Shown: positions 9,317-18,193 of the stretch, one piece after another
How positions within the stretch are numbered: the first letter of the stretch is position 1
Layout of the letters: every line of letters starts with the position of its first letter
NCBI RefSeq assembly: GCF_005938625.1
Contig: NZ_VCNJ01000013.1
Location: 1-64,000, forward strand
Reading direction: 5' to 3'
DNA: 64,000 bases
From: Pseudomonas fluorescens
GTDB lineage: Bacteria; Pseudomonadota; Gammaproteobacteria; Pseudomonadales; Pseudomonadaceae
Notes under the pieces: model-generated
The model's input: the letters and a program-made list of their open reading frames with translations, nothing else
What the model was told of the DNA's origin: nothing
Databases searched by the model: none
Program-made: the position numbers and the translations under genes

Positions 9317-10213
9317 ATGTCCGCAGCTACTGCTTCCCCAAGCGCCGCGACCGCCGCGCCGCAATCCTTTGAAATCTGTCCTTTCAGTGGTGCCGTCGGC
9401 GCCGAGATCATTGGCCTCGAACTCAGCCGGCCGATCAATGATCAGGACTTCGCGCGCATCCACCGCGCGCATCTGGATCACCACGTTGTGGTGTTCCGCG
9501 ACCAGCAAATCACCCCGCAACAGCAAATCGACTTCAGCCGCCGCTTCGGCGTGTTGCAGATCCATGTGCTCAAGCAGTTCCTGCTAGCCAACCACCCGGA
9601 AATCCTCATCGTTTCCAACATCATCGAAAACGGCCAGAACATCGGCCTCGGTGATGCTGGCAAGTTCTGGCACTCCGACCTTTCCTATAAAGAGCTGCCA
9701 AGCCTCGGCTCGATGCTTCACGCGCAAGAGCTGCCGTCCGAAGGTGGCGACACGTTGTTCGCTGATATGCACAAAGCCTGGGACAGCTTGCCCGCCGAGT
9801 TGCGCAAAGCGGTTGAAGGCCGCAGCGCTGCGCATTCCTACACCGCCCGCTATAGCGAAACCAAATTCGAAGGCAACTGGCGTCCGACCCTGACCCCGGA
9901 GCAGCTCGCCCAGGTCGCCGAAGTGGTGCACCCGGTGGTGCGCACGCACCCGGAAAACGGCCGCAAGGCGCTGTTCGTCAGCGAGGGTTTCACCACGCGC
10001 ATCGTCGGCCTGCCGGAAGACGAGAGCCAGCAACTGCTGAGCGAGCTCTATGCCCACAGCGTGCTGCCGCAAAACATCTACCGCCATCAGTGGCAGCCGC
10101 ACGATCTGGTGTTCTGGGATAACCGTTCGCTGATCCATCTCGCCGCCGGCTGCCCCGCGCACCTGCGCCGCAAGCTGTATCGCACGACCATTCAGGGCGA
10201 CGCGCCTTTCTGA
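9317..10213 (+). CDS. TauD/TfdA-family alpha-ketoglutarate-dependent dioxygenase
   Basis: Non-haem Fe(II) dioxygenase of 298 residues, cytoplasmic, likely releasing sulfite or another group from a small organic substrate by hydroxylation with alpha-ketoglutarate. The metal triad is visible: H119 and D121 in KFWHSD and a distal His near 274 in RSLIHLA, followed by an Arg-rich RRKLYRTT segment that would hold the alpha-ketoglutarate carboxylate. ATG 9317 was chosen because GGAG lies eight bases upstream; the longer in-frame start at 9287 has no such site. It is followed 22 bp later by ABC ATPase and permease genes of the nitrate/sulfonate/taurine class. The substrate (taurine, another sulfonate, or a phenoxyacid-like compound) cannot be decided from sequence. 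Confidence 0.82.
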   Translation: MSAATASPSAATAAPQSFEICPFSGAVGAEIIGLELSRPINDQDFARIHRAHLDHHVVVFRDQQITPQQQIDFSRRFGVLQIHVLKQFLLANHPEILIVSNIIENGQNIGLGDAGKFWHSDLSYKELPSLGSMLHAQELPSEGGDTLFADMHKAWDSLPAELRKAVEGRSAAHSYTARYSETKFEGNWRPTLTPEQLAQVAEVVHPVVRTHPENGRKALFVSEGFTTRIVGLPEDESQQLLSELYAHSVLPQNIYRHQWQPHDLVFWDNRSLIHLAAGCPAHLRRKLYRTTIQGDAPF

Positions 10214-10235
10214 TTCGCCGGAGATTGATCAAACC

Positions 10236-11096
10236 ATGAACGCTCCCTTGCCAGGCCACGCGGCCAGCAACCCGATCGCCCGCAGCGACGCGTTGCTGGC
10301 GGTCGATCACGTCAGCCTCGAATACCGCACGCCGCAACGCGTAGTGCGCGCCACCCATCAGGTCAGTTTTGAAATCGACCCGGCCGATCGTTACGTGCTG
10401 CTCGGCCCGTCCGGTTGCGGCAAATCGACGTTGCTCAAAGCGGTCGCCGGGTTCATACAGCCGTGCGAAGGCGAGATCCGTCTGCAAGGCGAGCGCGTCG
10501 ATGCGCCGGGGCCGGACCGCATCGTGGTGTTTCAGGAGTTCGATCAACTGCCGCCGTGGAAAACCGTCAAGCAGAACGTGATGTTTCCGCTGCTCGCGTC
10601 GCGAACGCTGAAGAAAAAAGACGCCGAAGAACGCGCGCTGCACTATCTGGAAAAAGTCGGGCTGGCGGCATTTGCCGATGCCTATCCGCACACCTTGTCC
10701 GGCGGCATGAAGGCGCGCGTGGCAATTGCCCGGGCATTGGCGATGCAGCCGAAAATCCTCTTGATGGACGAGCCATTCGCCGCACTCGATGCGCTGACCC
10801 GCCGCAAGATGCAGGAAGAACTGCTGCTGCTCTGGGAAGAGGTGCGCTTCACTCTGCTGTTCGTCACCCACTCGATTGAAGAGGCGTTGGTGGTCGGCAA
10901 TCGTATCCTGCTGCTGTCGCCACATCCGGGCCGGGTGCGCGCCGAAGTGCACAGCCATCAATACGATTTGCACAGCCTCGGTGGCGTGGCGTTTCAGGAA
11001 TCGGCGCGGCGCATTCATCGCCTGCTGTTCGATGAAGGCCAGTCGCCGGAAACCGAGCGTGACCACGACTTCAACGACATTCGCATCGCCTATTGA
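10236..11096 (+). CDS. ABC transporter ATPase, sulfonate/taurine/nitrate type
   Basis: Cytoplasmic ATP-binding subunit (286 residues) of an importer of the SsuB/TauB/NrtD class. Walker A GPSGCGKST is at about 57-65, the Q-loop is in VVFQEFDQLPPWKTVKQNV, the signature LSGGMKARVAIARAL is near 150, Walker B ILLMDEPFAALD follows, and the H-loop is LFVTHSIEEAL. The phrase FDQLPPWKTV is characteristic of this class. It lies between the dioxygenase and the permease, with 20 bp to the latter, so the three form an operon. The C-terminus is some 30 residues longer than a minimal SsuB. Confidence 0.88.
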   Translation: MNAPLPGHAASNPIARSDALLAVDHVSLEYRTPQRVVRATHQVSFEIDPADRYVLLGPSGCGKSTLLKAVAGFIQPCEGEIRLQGERVDAPGPDRIVVFQEFDQLPPWKTVKQNVMFPLLASRTLKKKDAEERALHYLEKVGLAAFADAYPHTLSGGMKARVAIARALAMQPKILLMDEPFAALDALTRRKMQEELLLLWEEVRFTLLFVTHSIEEALVVGNRILLLSPHPGRVRAEVHSHQYDLHSLGGVAFQESARRIHRLLFDEGQSPETERDHDFNDIRIAY

Positions 11097-11116
11097 GCGG
11101 CCAGGAGGATTACCCG

Positions 11117-11983
11117 ATGAGCCATTCATCATCTGTGCGTGAAGAATTCGAAATTATGCTGGAGCCGCTGACTGAAGTGCCTGTCGAGCGTGAGTTGTCG
11201 CTGGGTACGCGGCTGTGGCAACAGGGCTGGCTGCGCAAAAGCCTGATCCTGATTGTGCTGGCGGTGCTGTGGGAAGTGGTTGCGCGGATTCAGAACAATG
11301 ATTTGATGCTGCCGAGTTTCCTGCAGACCAGCCATGCGTTGTTCGAGGGTCTGCTCAGCGGTGAGTTGCTGGCCAAGGTATGGATATCGCTGGTGGTGCT
11401 GATCAAGGGTTATCTGATTGGCATTGTCTTGGCATTTGCGCTGACCACCCTGGCGGTGTCGACGCAGTTGGGCCGTGATTTGCTGAGTACGATGACCTCG
11501 ATGTTCAACCCGTTGCCGGCGATTGCTCTGCTGCCGCTGGCGTTGCTGTGGTTTGGTCTGGGGCAGAACAGCCTGATTTTTGTGCTGGTGCATTCGGTGT
11601 TGTGGGCGTTGGCGTTGAACACTTATGCGGGGTTTCTCGGCGTTTCCGAGACGCTGCGCATGGCCGGGCGCAATTACGGTTTGAAGGGTTTGCGGCTGGT
11701 GTTGTTCATCCTGATCCCGGCCGCGCTGCCGTCGATTCTGGCGGGGCTGAAGATTGGCTGGGCGTTCGCCTGGCGCACGTTGATCGCGGCGGAACTGGTG
11801 TTTGGTGCGACCAGCGGCAAGGGCGGGTTGGGCTGGTACATCTTTCAGAATCGCAATGAGCTGTACACCGACAAGGTGTTTGCCGGGTTGGCGGTGGTGA
11901 TTCTGATCGGGTTGCTGGTGGAGAATCTGGTGTTCGATACCCTCGAGCGGGTGACCGTTAAGCGTTGGGGGATGCAGCGGTAA
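11117..11983 (+). CDS. ABC transporter permease, sulfonate/taurine/nitrate type
   Basis: Inner-membrane permease of 288 residues with about six hydrophobic helices after a ~40-residue polar N-terminus. The motif FGATSGKGGLGWYIFQNRNEL and the upstream AWRTLIAAELV correspond to the EAA loop that contacts the ATPase, as in SsuC/TauC. ATG 11117 follows a good AGGAGG site at 11103-11108. It is the last gene of the dioxygenase-ATPase-permease unit. No periplasmic substrate-binding protein gene occurs here, so that subunit must be encoded elsewhere. Confidence 0.87.
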   Translation: MSHSSSVREEFEIMLEPLTEVPVERELSLGTRLWQQGWLRKSLILIVLAVLWEVVARIQNNDLMLPSFLQTSHALFEGLLSGELLAKVWISLVVLIKGYLIGIVLAFALTTLAVSTQLGRDLLSTMTSMFNPLPAIALLPLALLWFGLGQNSLIFVLVHSVLWALALNTYAGFLGVSETLRMAGRNYGLKGLRLVLFILIPAALPSILAGLKIGWAFAWRTLIAAELVFGATSGKGGLGWYIFQNRNELYTDKVFAGLAVVILIGLLVENLVFDTLERVTVKRWGMQR

Positions 11984-12003
11984 TTCTGTGGCGTTGCGAC
12001 TGG

Positions 12004-12077
12004 CCCCTTCGCGAGCAAGCTCGCTCCCACAGGGAGGATGCGTTCCAACTGTGGGAGCGAGCTTGCTCGCGAAGGGG
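12004..12077. repeat. REPIN-type inverted repeat (family A)
   Basis: CCCTTCGCGAGCAAGCTCGC on the left is matched by GAGCGAGCTTGCTCGCGAAG on the right around a short centre. It sits between the permease stop and the LysR gene and may form a strong RNA hairpin ending the transporter transcript. Confidence 0.85.
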
Positions 12078-12158
12078 GCAGTCATGCCACCGCCTAAATT
12101 GAAGGATGTTTGCTAGCATTGCGCCCAGATCAATCCTGATCAGCCATGAGTGCTCAGC

Positions 12159-13076
12159 ATGCAACTCCCGGACATGAACCTTCTGGTCGCCCTCGACGCC
12201 TTGCTCGACGAGGGCAGTGTGGTTGGCGCCGCGCGGCGGATGAACCTCAGCCCGGCCGCCATGAGCCGTACCCTGACGCGGATCCGCGAAGCGATCGGTG
12301 ATCCGATCCTCGTGCGTGCCGGACGTGGCTTGGTGCCGACACCCAAGGCGCTGGAGTTGCGCGAACAAGTGCGCGACGTGGTCGAGCAGGCGTCGCTGTT
12401 GTTCCGTTCCGCCGACACCGTGGAGTTGGGCACACTGCGCCGGCGCTTCAGCATCCGCGCCAATGACTTTTTCATTGGCGTATATGGCGGCAAGCTGTTC
12501 GACACCCTCGATCAACTGGCGCCGCACTGCGAATTGCGTTTCGTCCCGGAGGGTGATGGCGATGATGAAGCGCTGCGTGAAGGCCGCATCGATTTGAGCG
12601 TCAGTAACACCCGCCCTGTCACCCCTGAAGTCAAAGTACAGAACCTGTTCTCCACCCACTTCGTGGGCCTGGTGCGCGAAGACCATCCATTACTCGACGG
12701 CGAAATCACCGCCGAGCGTTACGCCGGGTTTTCCCACATCAGCATGTCGCGCCGTGGCATCGCTCGCGGCCCGATTGATACGGCGCTGAATGCTTTGGGT
12801 CTGGAGCGGCGCGTGGCGGTGATCGCGCCGAGTTTCCATGCGGCGATGTTTGCCTTGCCGGATTCCGACCTGATCCTGCCGGTGCCCAAGGAAGCGCTGC
12901 TCAGCGTCCGCCGGCTCGGGCTGAAACTGCGCTCGTTCGACCTGCCGATCCCGTTGCCGACGCTAATGCTGACCCAGGCCTGGCACCCGCGTTTCGACAA
13001 GGATCCGGCGCACCGCTGGCTGCGCGAAACGCTCAAGGCCTGCTGTGACGAAACCTGGCTGGCTGCACAACCTTAA
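12159..13076 (+). CDS. LysR-family transcriptional regulator
   Basis: DNA-binding regulator of 305 residues. The N-terminal winged helix (DMNLLVALDALLDEGSVVGA, then MSRTLTRIREAIGDPILVR) is the standard LysR form, with a recognition helix at about residues 25-45. A hinge and a periplasmic-binding-like effector domain follow from about 90; its sequence (RIDLSVSNTRPVTPEVKVQ...) resembles the NodD/SyrM-like subgroup. ATG 12159 (MQLPDMNLL) is preferred over GTG 12150. It reads toward the MFS pump genes and away from none, so either the transporter operon before it or the pump operon after it could be its target. The effector is unknown. Confidence 0.88.
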   Translation: MQLPDMNLLVALDALLDEGSVVGAARRMNLSPAAMSRTLTRIREAIGDPILVRAGRGLVPTPKALELREQVRDVVEQASLLFRSADTVELGTLRRRFSIRANDFFIGVYGGKLFDTLDQLAPHCELRFVPEGDGDDEALREGRIDLSVSNTRPVTPEVKVQNLFSTHFVGLVREDHPLLDGEITAERYAGFSHISMSRRGIARGPIDTALNALGLERRVAVIAPSFHAAMFALPDSDLILPVPKEALLSVRRLGLKLRSFDLPIPLPTLMLTQAWHPRFDKDPAHRWLRETLKACCDETWLAAQP

Positions 13077-13080
13077 GATC

Positions 13081-13156
13081 AAAAGATCGCAGCCTTCGGC
13101 AGCTCCTACATTGGAATGCATATCCCTGTAGGAGCCGCCGAAGGCTGCGATCTTTT
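13081..13156. repeat. REPIN-type inverted repeat (family B)
   Basis: AAAAGATCGCAGCCTTCGGC at the left is the inverse of GCCGAAGGCTGCGATCTTTT at the right, with the related CTCCTACA / TGTAGGAG inside. A second copy of this family lies at 37474-37549. Confidence 0.85.
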
Positions 13157-13266
13157 GCTTTTAACAATTGCGTCTGGCGCACTTATAAGCTGCCAATAAG
13201 TCAATTTTCGTCATTGCCAAGCCCGACTAAGATGCTCCGGTATTTTTCCCTCCGGAGTTTGCATTC

Positions 13267-14805
13267 ATGACATCCCTGACGGCGGCAGCGCCCATCGCTG
13301 CGGCCAGCCCGGCGAAGGCGGCGACGCCACCGGTATTCGGGGCGCGGATCATCATCGGCCTGGTCGGCGTGCTGCTGGCGGTGCTGGTGTCGGGCCTCAA
13401 TGAGATGGTGACCAAGGTCGCCCTCGCCGATATTCGCGGCGCGCTGCATATCGGTTACGACGAAGGCACCTGGCTGGTGGCCAGTTACACCGCCACTTCG
13501 GTCGCGGCCATGGCCTTCGCGCCGTGGTGTTCGGTGACCTTCTCGCTGCGCCGCTTCACCCTCTGCGCGATCGGCCTGTTCACGCTACTCGGCGTGCTGT
13601 GTCCATTCGCGCCCAACTACGAAAGTCTGCTGCTGATGCGCATCCTGCAAGGTCTGGCCGGAGGCGCGTTGCCGCCAATGCTGATGACCGTCGCTCTGCG
13701 CTTTTTGCCGGCGAATATCAAACTCTACGGTCTGGCCGGCTACGCACTGACGGCGACATTCGGCCCGGGCCTCGGCACGCCGCTGGCCGGTTTGTGGACC
13801 GAATACGTCGGCTGGCAATGGACGTTCTGGCAAATCATCGCCCCGTGCCTGGTCGCGATGGCGATGGTGGCGTACGGTCTCCCGCAGGATCCGCTGCGTC
13901 TGGAACGCCTCAAGTCATTCAACTGGAAGGGCTTGCTGTTGGGCTTTCCGGCGATTTGCATGCTGGTGATCGGTGTGTTGCAGGGCAATCGCCTGGACTG
14001 GTTCGAGTCGAGCCTGATCTGTGGATTGCTCGGTGCGGGTTCGCTGCTGCTGGTGGCGTTTCTGATCAACGAGTGGTCGCAGCCGATCCCGTTTTTCAAA
14101 TTGCAGATGCTCGGTATCCGCAACTTGTCGTTCGCGTTGATGACGTTGGCCGGTGTGCTGGTAGTCCTGCAGGCGGTGGTGTTGATTCCATCGAGTTATC
14201 TGGCGCAGGTGCAGGGTTATCGGCCGGCGCAGACCGCGCCGATCATGCTGATCGCCGCATTGCCGCAATTGATTGCGCTGCCGTTGGTGGCAGCGCTGTG
14301 CAACCTGCGCTGGGTCGATTGCCGCTGGGTGCTTGGCATCGGTTTGAGCATGCTGGTGCTGTCCTGCCTCGGAGGCTCGCTGCTGACCTCGGAATGGATT
14401 CGCGACAACTTCTACGTTCTGCAATGGCTGCAGATCTTCGGTCAACCGATGTCGGTGTTGCCGCTGTTGATGTTGTCCACCGGCAGCATCCAGCCGCAGG
14501 AAGGGCCGTTCGCCTCCGCGTGGTTCAACACGGTGAAAGGCTTGGCGGCCGTGGTCGCTACCGGGGTGATCGAAGCGCTGACCACCGCGCGTCTGCATTT
14601 CCACTCGACCATGCTGGTCGACAGCCTCGGCAATTCGCCGCTGGCCGACCGTAGCGATCCGGGCCTCGCCCATCGCTTGCACGAACAAGCCGTGGTGCTG
14701 ACTTCTTCCGATCTCTATGTGTGCATGGCCGGCGTCGCGGTGGCGCTGATCCTGCTGATTTTCTGGCTGCCGACGCGGATCTTTCCGCCCCGCGCGCCGA
14801 CCTGA
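13267..14805 (+). CDS. MFS efflux transporter, DHA2/EmrB family
   Basis: Inner-membrane proton-driven drug exporter, 512 residues with about 14 hydrophobic segments. Family features include the helix 1 to 3 region (ALADIRGALHIGYDEGTWLVASY), the motif A-like loop after helix 2 and the central GYALTATFGPGLGTPLAGLW segment resembling motif C of DHA exporters. Start ATG 13267 follows CGGAG. It precedes an EmrA-like adaptor (14832) and an outer-membrane lipoprotein (15899), giving a complete tripartite pump in one operon. The substrate is unknown; aromatic acids and drugs are usual for the family. Confidence 0.88.
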   Translation: MTSLTAAAPIAAASPAKAATPPVFGARIIIGLVGVLLAVLVSGLNEMVTKVALADIRGALHIGYDEGTWLVASYTATSVAAMAFAPWCSVTFSLRRFTLCAIGLFTLLGVLCPFAPNYESLLLMRILQGLAGGALPPMLMTVALRFLPANIKLYGLAGYALTATFGPGLGTPLAGLWTEYVGWQWTFWQIIAPCLVAMAMVAYGLPQDPLRLERLKSFNWKGLLLGFPAICMLVIGVLQGNRLDWFESSLICGLLGAGSLLLVAFLINEWSQPIPFFKLQMLGIRNLSFALMTLAGVLVVLQAVVLIPSSYLAQVQGYRPAQTAPIMLIAALPQLIALPLVAALCNLRWVDCRWVLGIGLSMLVLSCLGGSLLTSEWIRDNFYVLQWLQIFGQPMSVLPLLMLSTGSIQPQEGPFASAWFNTVKGLAAVVATGVIEALTTARLHFHSTMLVDSLGNSPLADRSDPGLAHRLHEQAVVLTSSDLYVCMAGVAVALILLIFWLPTRIFPPRAPT

Positions 14806-14831
14806 TTGCTTCACTGAAACAGAAGGTTTTT

Positions 14832-15902
14832 ATGACGACTCAAGCAAAGCAAAAACTCGCGGTGGCCATCGCCGCCGCATTGGCGGTCGGCGTGCTGGTG
14901 TATCTGGCGCTGCCCGGTGTGTTTGGCAAACGTACCCAGCAAAACACCAACGACGCTTTCGTTTCCGCCGACTACACCCTGGTGGTGCCGCGCGTGGCTG
15001 GTTTCATCAAGGAAGTGCTGGTGGAGGACAACCAGCAAGTGAAGGCCGGGCAGTTGCTGGCGCTGATCGATGATCGCGATTTGCGCGCTTCAGCTGAGGC
15101 AGCGGACGCGCAGACCCTGGTCGCACGGGCGCAATTGCAGAACGCCAAGGCAACGCTGGAACGCCAGAGCTCGGTCATTGCTCAGGCGCAGGCCTCGGTG
15201 GTGTCGGCCAAGGCGGAAATGGCCTTCGCTCAGCAGGAATTGAATCGCTACAACCACTTGGCGGGCGTCGGCGCCGGTACTGTGCAAAACGCGCAACAGG
15301 CGCGCACTCGCATCGATCAGGCCACTGCTCACCTGGATACCGCCACCGCGAAACTGGCGGCGGAACGCAAGCAGGTCGACATCCTCACCGCTCAGCGTGA
15401 CGCCGCCGAAGGCAGTTTGAAACACGCGCAAGCGGCACTGGAAATCGCCAGTTTCGAACTCTCCTACACGCGTATCACGGCGCCGCAGGACGGCATGATC
15501 GGCGAGCGCGCCGTGCGCGTCGGCGCTTACGTGACGCCGGGTAGCAAGCTGTTGGCGGTGGTGCCGCTGAAGCAGGCGTATGTCGTGGCGAATTTTCAGG
15601 AGACGCAACTGACGGACGTGCAGCCTGGGCAGGAAGTGCAAGTGCGTGTCGACAGCCTCGGCGGTGAGGCATTGAGCGGTCGCGTCGAAAGTATTGCTCC
15701 AGCAACCGGCGTGACCTTTGCGGCGGTCAAGCCGGATAACGCCACGGGCAACTTCACCAAGGTGGTGCAGCGGATTCCGGTGAAGATCATGCTGGAACCG
15801 GGTCAGCCGCTCGCCGAGCGGTTGCGCGTGGGGATGTCGGTGGAGGCGAGTATTGATACGCGCAGTTCAGAGAAATCCGTGCGTGAGGTGACCCAGCGAT
15901 GA
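14832..15902 (+). CDS. EmrA-like membrane-fusion protein (HlyD family)
   Basis: Periplasmic adaptor of the EmrAB type, 356 residues. One N-terminal membrane helix (LAVAIAAALAVGVLVYLALPG, split here by class only) is followed by NTNDAFVSADYTLVVPRVAG, the typical EmrA start of the lipoyl domain, a coiled-coil hairpin at about 90-200, the second lipoyl half SYTRITAPQDGMIGERAV and a beta-barrel domain ending IPVKIMLEPG. ATG 14832 gives a normal EmrA N-terminus; upstream in-frame codons would overlap the MFS gene. Its stop overlaps the ATG of the following lipoprotein gene (ATGATG), indicating coupling. Confidence 0.89.
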   Translation: MTTQAKQKLAVAIAAALAVGVLVYLALPGVFGKRTQQNTNDAFVSADYTLVVPRVAGFIKEVLVEDNQQVKAGQLLALIDDRDLRASAEAADAQTLVARAQLQNAKATLERQSSVIAQAQASVVSAKAEMAFAQQELNRYNHLAGVGAGTVQNAQQARTRIDQATAHLDTATAKLAAERKQVDILTAQRDAAEGSLKHAQAALEIASFELSYTRITAPQDGMIGERAVRVGAYVTPGSKLLAVVPLKQAYVVANFQETQLTDVQPGQEVQVRVDSLGGEALSGRVESIAPATGVTFAAVKPDNATGNFTKVVQRIPVKIMLEPGQPLAERLRVGMSVEASIDTRSSEKSVREVTQR

Positions 15903-17479
15903 TGGGTGGTAATTCGACTGGCCTCATCGCTGGCAAGCCAGCTCCCACAGGTTCCGTCGGTGGGGCTCAACAATTTGGACAACCTGCACAATCCCTGTGG
16001 GAGCTGGCTTGCCAGCGATGGGGTCAGTGGCAGCCACTCATTTTCAGCGCCTTGGTGACAGCAAGCCTCACCGCCTGCACCGTCGGCCCAGACTTCCAGA
16101 AACCCGAAGCCACACAAATCGCCGACTGGGCCAAACCGGCCAAGTCCGCGCCCAGCCAAGCCGTCAGCGAACCGTTGAACGAACGCTGGTGGGAAGTCTT
16201 TCACGATCCGCAACTCTCCGCGCTCACCCAACGTGCGGTGCAAAGCAACCTCGACCTGCAACTGGCCAGCAGCCGCCTGCAACAAAGCCGCGCCGCCCGC
16301 CAGGTCATCACCGCTGACCGCTATCCAAACACTACGGCCACAGGCAGCTACGCGCGCGAACGCAACAGCAGCAAAGGTCTGAGCGACCCGTCCGGGCACA
16401 ACGGCGATTCCGCCTTCAACCTGTGGGATGCCGGTTTCTCCGCCTCGTGGGAACTGGATTTCTGGGGCCGCGTGCGCCGCGAAACCGAAGCTGCCGATGC
16501 CAACCTCGAAGTTGCCGAAAACGACCGTCGCGGGGTGTTGCTGGCGGTGCTTGCCGACACGGCGCAAAACTACATTCAACTGCGCGGCGTGCAGAACACC
16601 CGCGCCGTCACCGAGCAAAACCTCGACGTCGCGCGGCACAGTCTGAAGCTGTCGCAACTGCGTCTGGCCGACGGCGTGGCAACTGATCTCGACGTCGCCG
16701 AAGCCGCCGCGCAAGTCGCGGCCATCGAATCGCGCCTGCCGGCGCTGGAACAACGCCAATCGCAACTGATCAACGCGATCAGCCTGTTGATGGGCGAACC
16801 GCCGCAAGCCTTGGCCAAAGAGTTATCCACCGACGCCGCCGTGCCGCAGTCGCCGCTGCAAGTCGCTATCGGCCTGCCGTCACAACTGGCCGAACGCCGC
16901 CCGGATATCCGTCAGGCCGAAGCACGTCTGCACGCCGCCACCGCCAATATCGGTGTGGCCAAGGGCGATTTCTATCCGCGTATTACCCTGTCCGGCAACC
17001 TCGGCTCGCAAGCCATGCAACTCAGCGACTTTGGCTCGTGGGGCTCACGCGCCTTCGGCATCGGCCCGCAATTCAGCCTGCCGCTGTTCGACGGCGGACG
17101 CCTGCGCGGCGTGTTGCAATTGCGCGAAGCTCAACAGCAGGAAGCCGCCGTCGCCTATCAGCAAACCGTGCTGCGCGCCTGGCATGAAATCGACGATCAA
17201 CTGACCGCCTACAACGCCAGCCAGCGCCGCCGCGACAGCCTCGCCGAAGCCGTACGCCAGAACCAGATCGCCCTGCGCACCGCGCAACAGCAGTACGTCG
17301 AAGGCGTGGTCGACTTCGTCAACGTCCTTACTGTGCAAGGCGCGTTGCTGGCGACGCAGGAACAGTGGGTGGAGAGTTCGACCGGTGTTTCGCTGGCAAT
17401 GGTCGGGTTGTACAAGGCGCTGGGTGGGGGATGGGAGTCGGTGTATCCGGCAGAAGTACCTACCAATAATCCGGTTTGA
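15899..17479 (+). CDS. NodT-type outer-membrane efflux lipoprotein with REPIN-encoded N-terminal extension
   Basis: Outer-membrane channel of a tripartite pump (526 residues), with a hydrophobic signal and lipobox LTAC near residue 60 followed by TVGPDFQKPE, the usual mature start. Two repeated TolC-like halves include WELDFWGRVRRE and RRPDIRQAEARLHAATANIG, hallmarks of the NodT family. Oddly, bases 15925-16020 are a REPIN read in frame, adding about 40 residues before the signal core. The only in-frame ATG codons are 15899 and 15902; the later TTG and GTG directly before the lipobox would leave too short a signal. Either the extension is tolerated as a long n-region or export is impaired. 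Its 3' end overlaps the convergent NYN gene by 20 bp. Confidence 0.85.
   Translation: MMGGNSTGLIAGKPAPTGSVGGAQQFGQPAQSLWELACQRWGQWQPLIFSALVTASLTACTVGPDFQKPEATQIADWAKPAKSAPSQAVSEPLNERWWEVFHDPQLSALTQRAVQSNLDLQLASSRLQQSRAARQVITADRYPNTTATGSYARERNSSKGLSDPSGHNGDSAFNLWDAGFSASWELDFWGRVRRETEAADANLEVAENDRRGVLLAVLADTAQNYIQLRGVQNTRAVTEQNLDVARHSLKLSQLRLADGVATDLDVAEAAAQVAAIESRLPALEQRQSQLINAISLLMGEPPQALAKELSTDAAVPQSPLQVAIGLPSQLAERRPDIRQAEARLHAATANIGVAKGDFYPRITLSGNLGSQAMQLSDFGSWGSRAFGIGPQFSLPLFDGGRLRGVLQLREAQQQEAAVAYQQTVLRAWHEIDDQLTAYNASQRRRDSLAEAVRQNQIALRTAQQQYVEGVVDFVNVLTVQGALLATQEQWVESSTGVSLAMVGLYKALGGGWESVYPAEVPTNNPV
15925..16020. repeat. REPIN (family C) inside a coding region
   Basis: Left arm CATCGCTGGCAAGCCAGCTC and right arm GAGCTGGCTTGCCAGCGATG are perfect inverses around a ~56-bp centre. 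The same arms occur at 47322-47414 in a normal intergenic position. Here the element lies within codons 9 to 41 of the outer-membrane lipoprotein gene and contains no stop in that frame. Confidence 0.88.
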
Positions 17480-18149
17480 TCGCTGGTTTTTTGTGAGTAG
17501 CGACTCGGTCAGGAAACTGATGAAGTCGCAGCTCTTCAGTCGAAATAACGCGTCTCAACCAGTTTGAGTTGTCTTTCAATGAGCCTGGGGGCGGGCGGAT
17601 AGATCCGGTCCGATGAGGAAGGATCACTCCAATGATCAGGGCAGGAAAATCTGTTCGGAGCGCCTTCAGAGCAGGTGTCATGTCGGTATCACTGGAAACC
17701 AGAATGATTTGATCAATGCGCCCTGCACCTTCGGACATTGTTTGCCGGCTTGCAGTGCGATACATGCTGATTGCTATATGAACATCGGTTTCTTTTTCTT
17801 CCAGTTTCCAGATATCGACTTTGTCCTGACGTGATGCATGGGTGTTTCTATCTATAAACCTTGGTGCTTTGGCTGGCTCTAATTGATGCCGTCCGAAATG
17901 CACGGTGACTTTGCTCGCTCGCAATGCCCTTACGTACGCGTCTTGTGCTTCCTTGGAAACGCGGCCGCGAGTTGCCAGCTGGGGTTTGATTGGAGAGGTG
18001 AAGTAGTCAATCGAGACTATTGAGCTCTGAGGGTTTTCGATGAGGGCAATATGCGTCAGCAGGCTGTTCAAGTTCAGCCATTTATAGGGTGTGCCAGCGA
18101 GCAAGCCGTAAAACAGGTTGTAGCCATCAACAAAAAATGCGGTGCGCAC
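17460..18149 (-). CDS. NYN-domain protein, putative ribonuclease
   Basis: A 229-residue protein of the PIN-like NYN fold, expected to act on RNA in the cytoplasm. Acidic residues of the presumed metal site are visible in FFVDGYNLFYG (Asp8), in KETDVHIAISMY and in ILVSSDTDMTPALKAL, the standard three NYN motifs. Start GTG 18149 has GAGGA about eight bases upstream. The gene is AT-richer than its neighbours, points against them and overlaps the preceding gene's end, which suggests later acquisition. The RNA target is unknown; some NYN proteins act in defence or RNA turnover, but nothing here supports a choice. Confidence 0.82.
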   Translation of the reverse strand: MRTAFFVDGYNLFYGLLAGTPYKWLNLNSLLTHIALIENPQSSIVSIDYFTSPIKPQLATRGRVSKEAQDAYVRALRASKVTVHFGRHQLEPAKAPRFIDRNTHASRQDKVDIWKLEEKETDVHIAISMYRTASRQTMSEGAGRIDQIILVSSDTDMTPALKALRTDFPALIIGVILPHRTGSIRPPPGSLKDNSNWLRRVISTEELRLHQFPDRVATHKKPAIKPDYW

Positions 18150-18167
18150 AAAAAATCCTCAGAAACG

Positions 18168-18193
18168 AAAAAACCGGCCTAGGCCGGTTTTTT
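18168..18193. terminator. Rho-independent terminator, symmetric
   Basis: A perfect 26-base palindrome: six A, CCGGCCTAGGCCGG, six T. It can stop transcripts in both directions. Leftward it directly follows the stop codon of a truncated reading frame (18193-18294), so it is probably the old terminator of that lost gene, now insulating the NYN gene. Confidence 0.85.

Noticed and set aside
18168..18193. Symmetric palindrome as a recombination or attachment site
   Set aside because: The A6-stem-T6 form and its contact with a stop codon fit a terminator; no integrase gene or direct repeats flank it.
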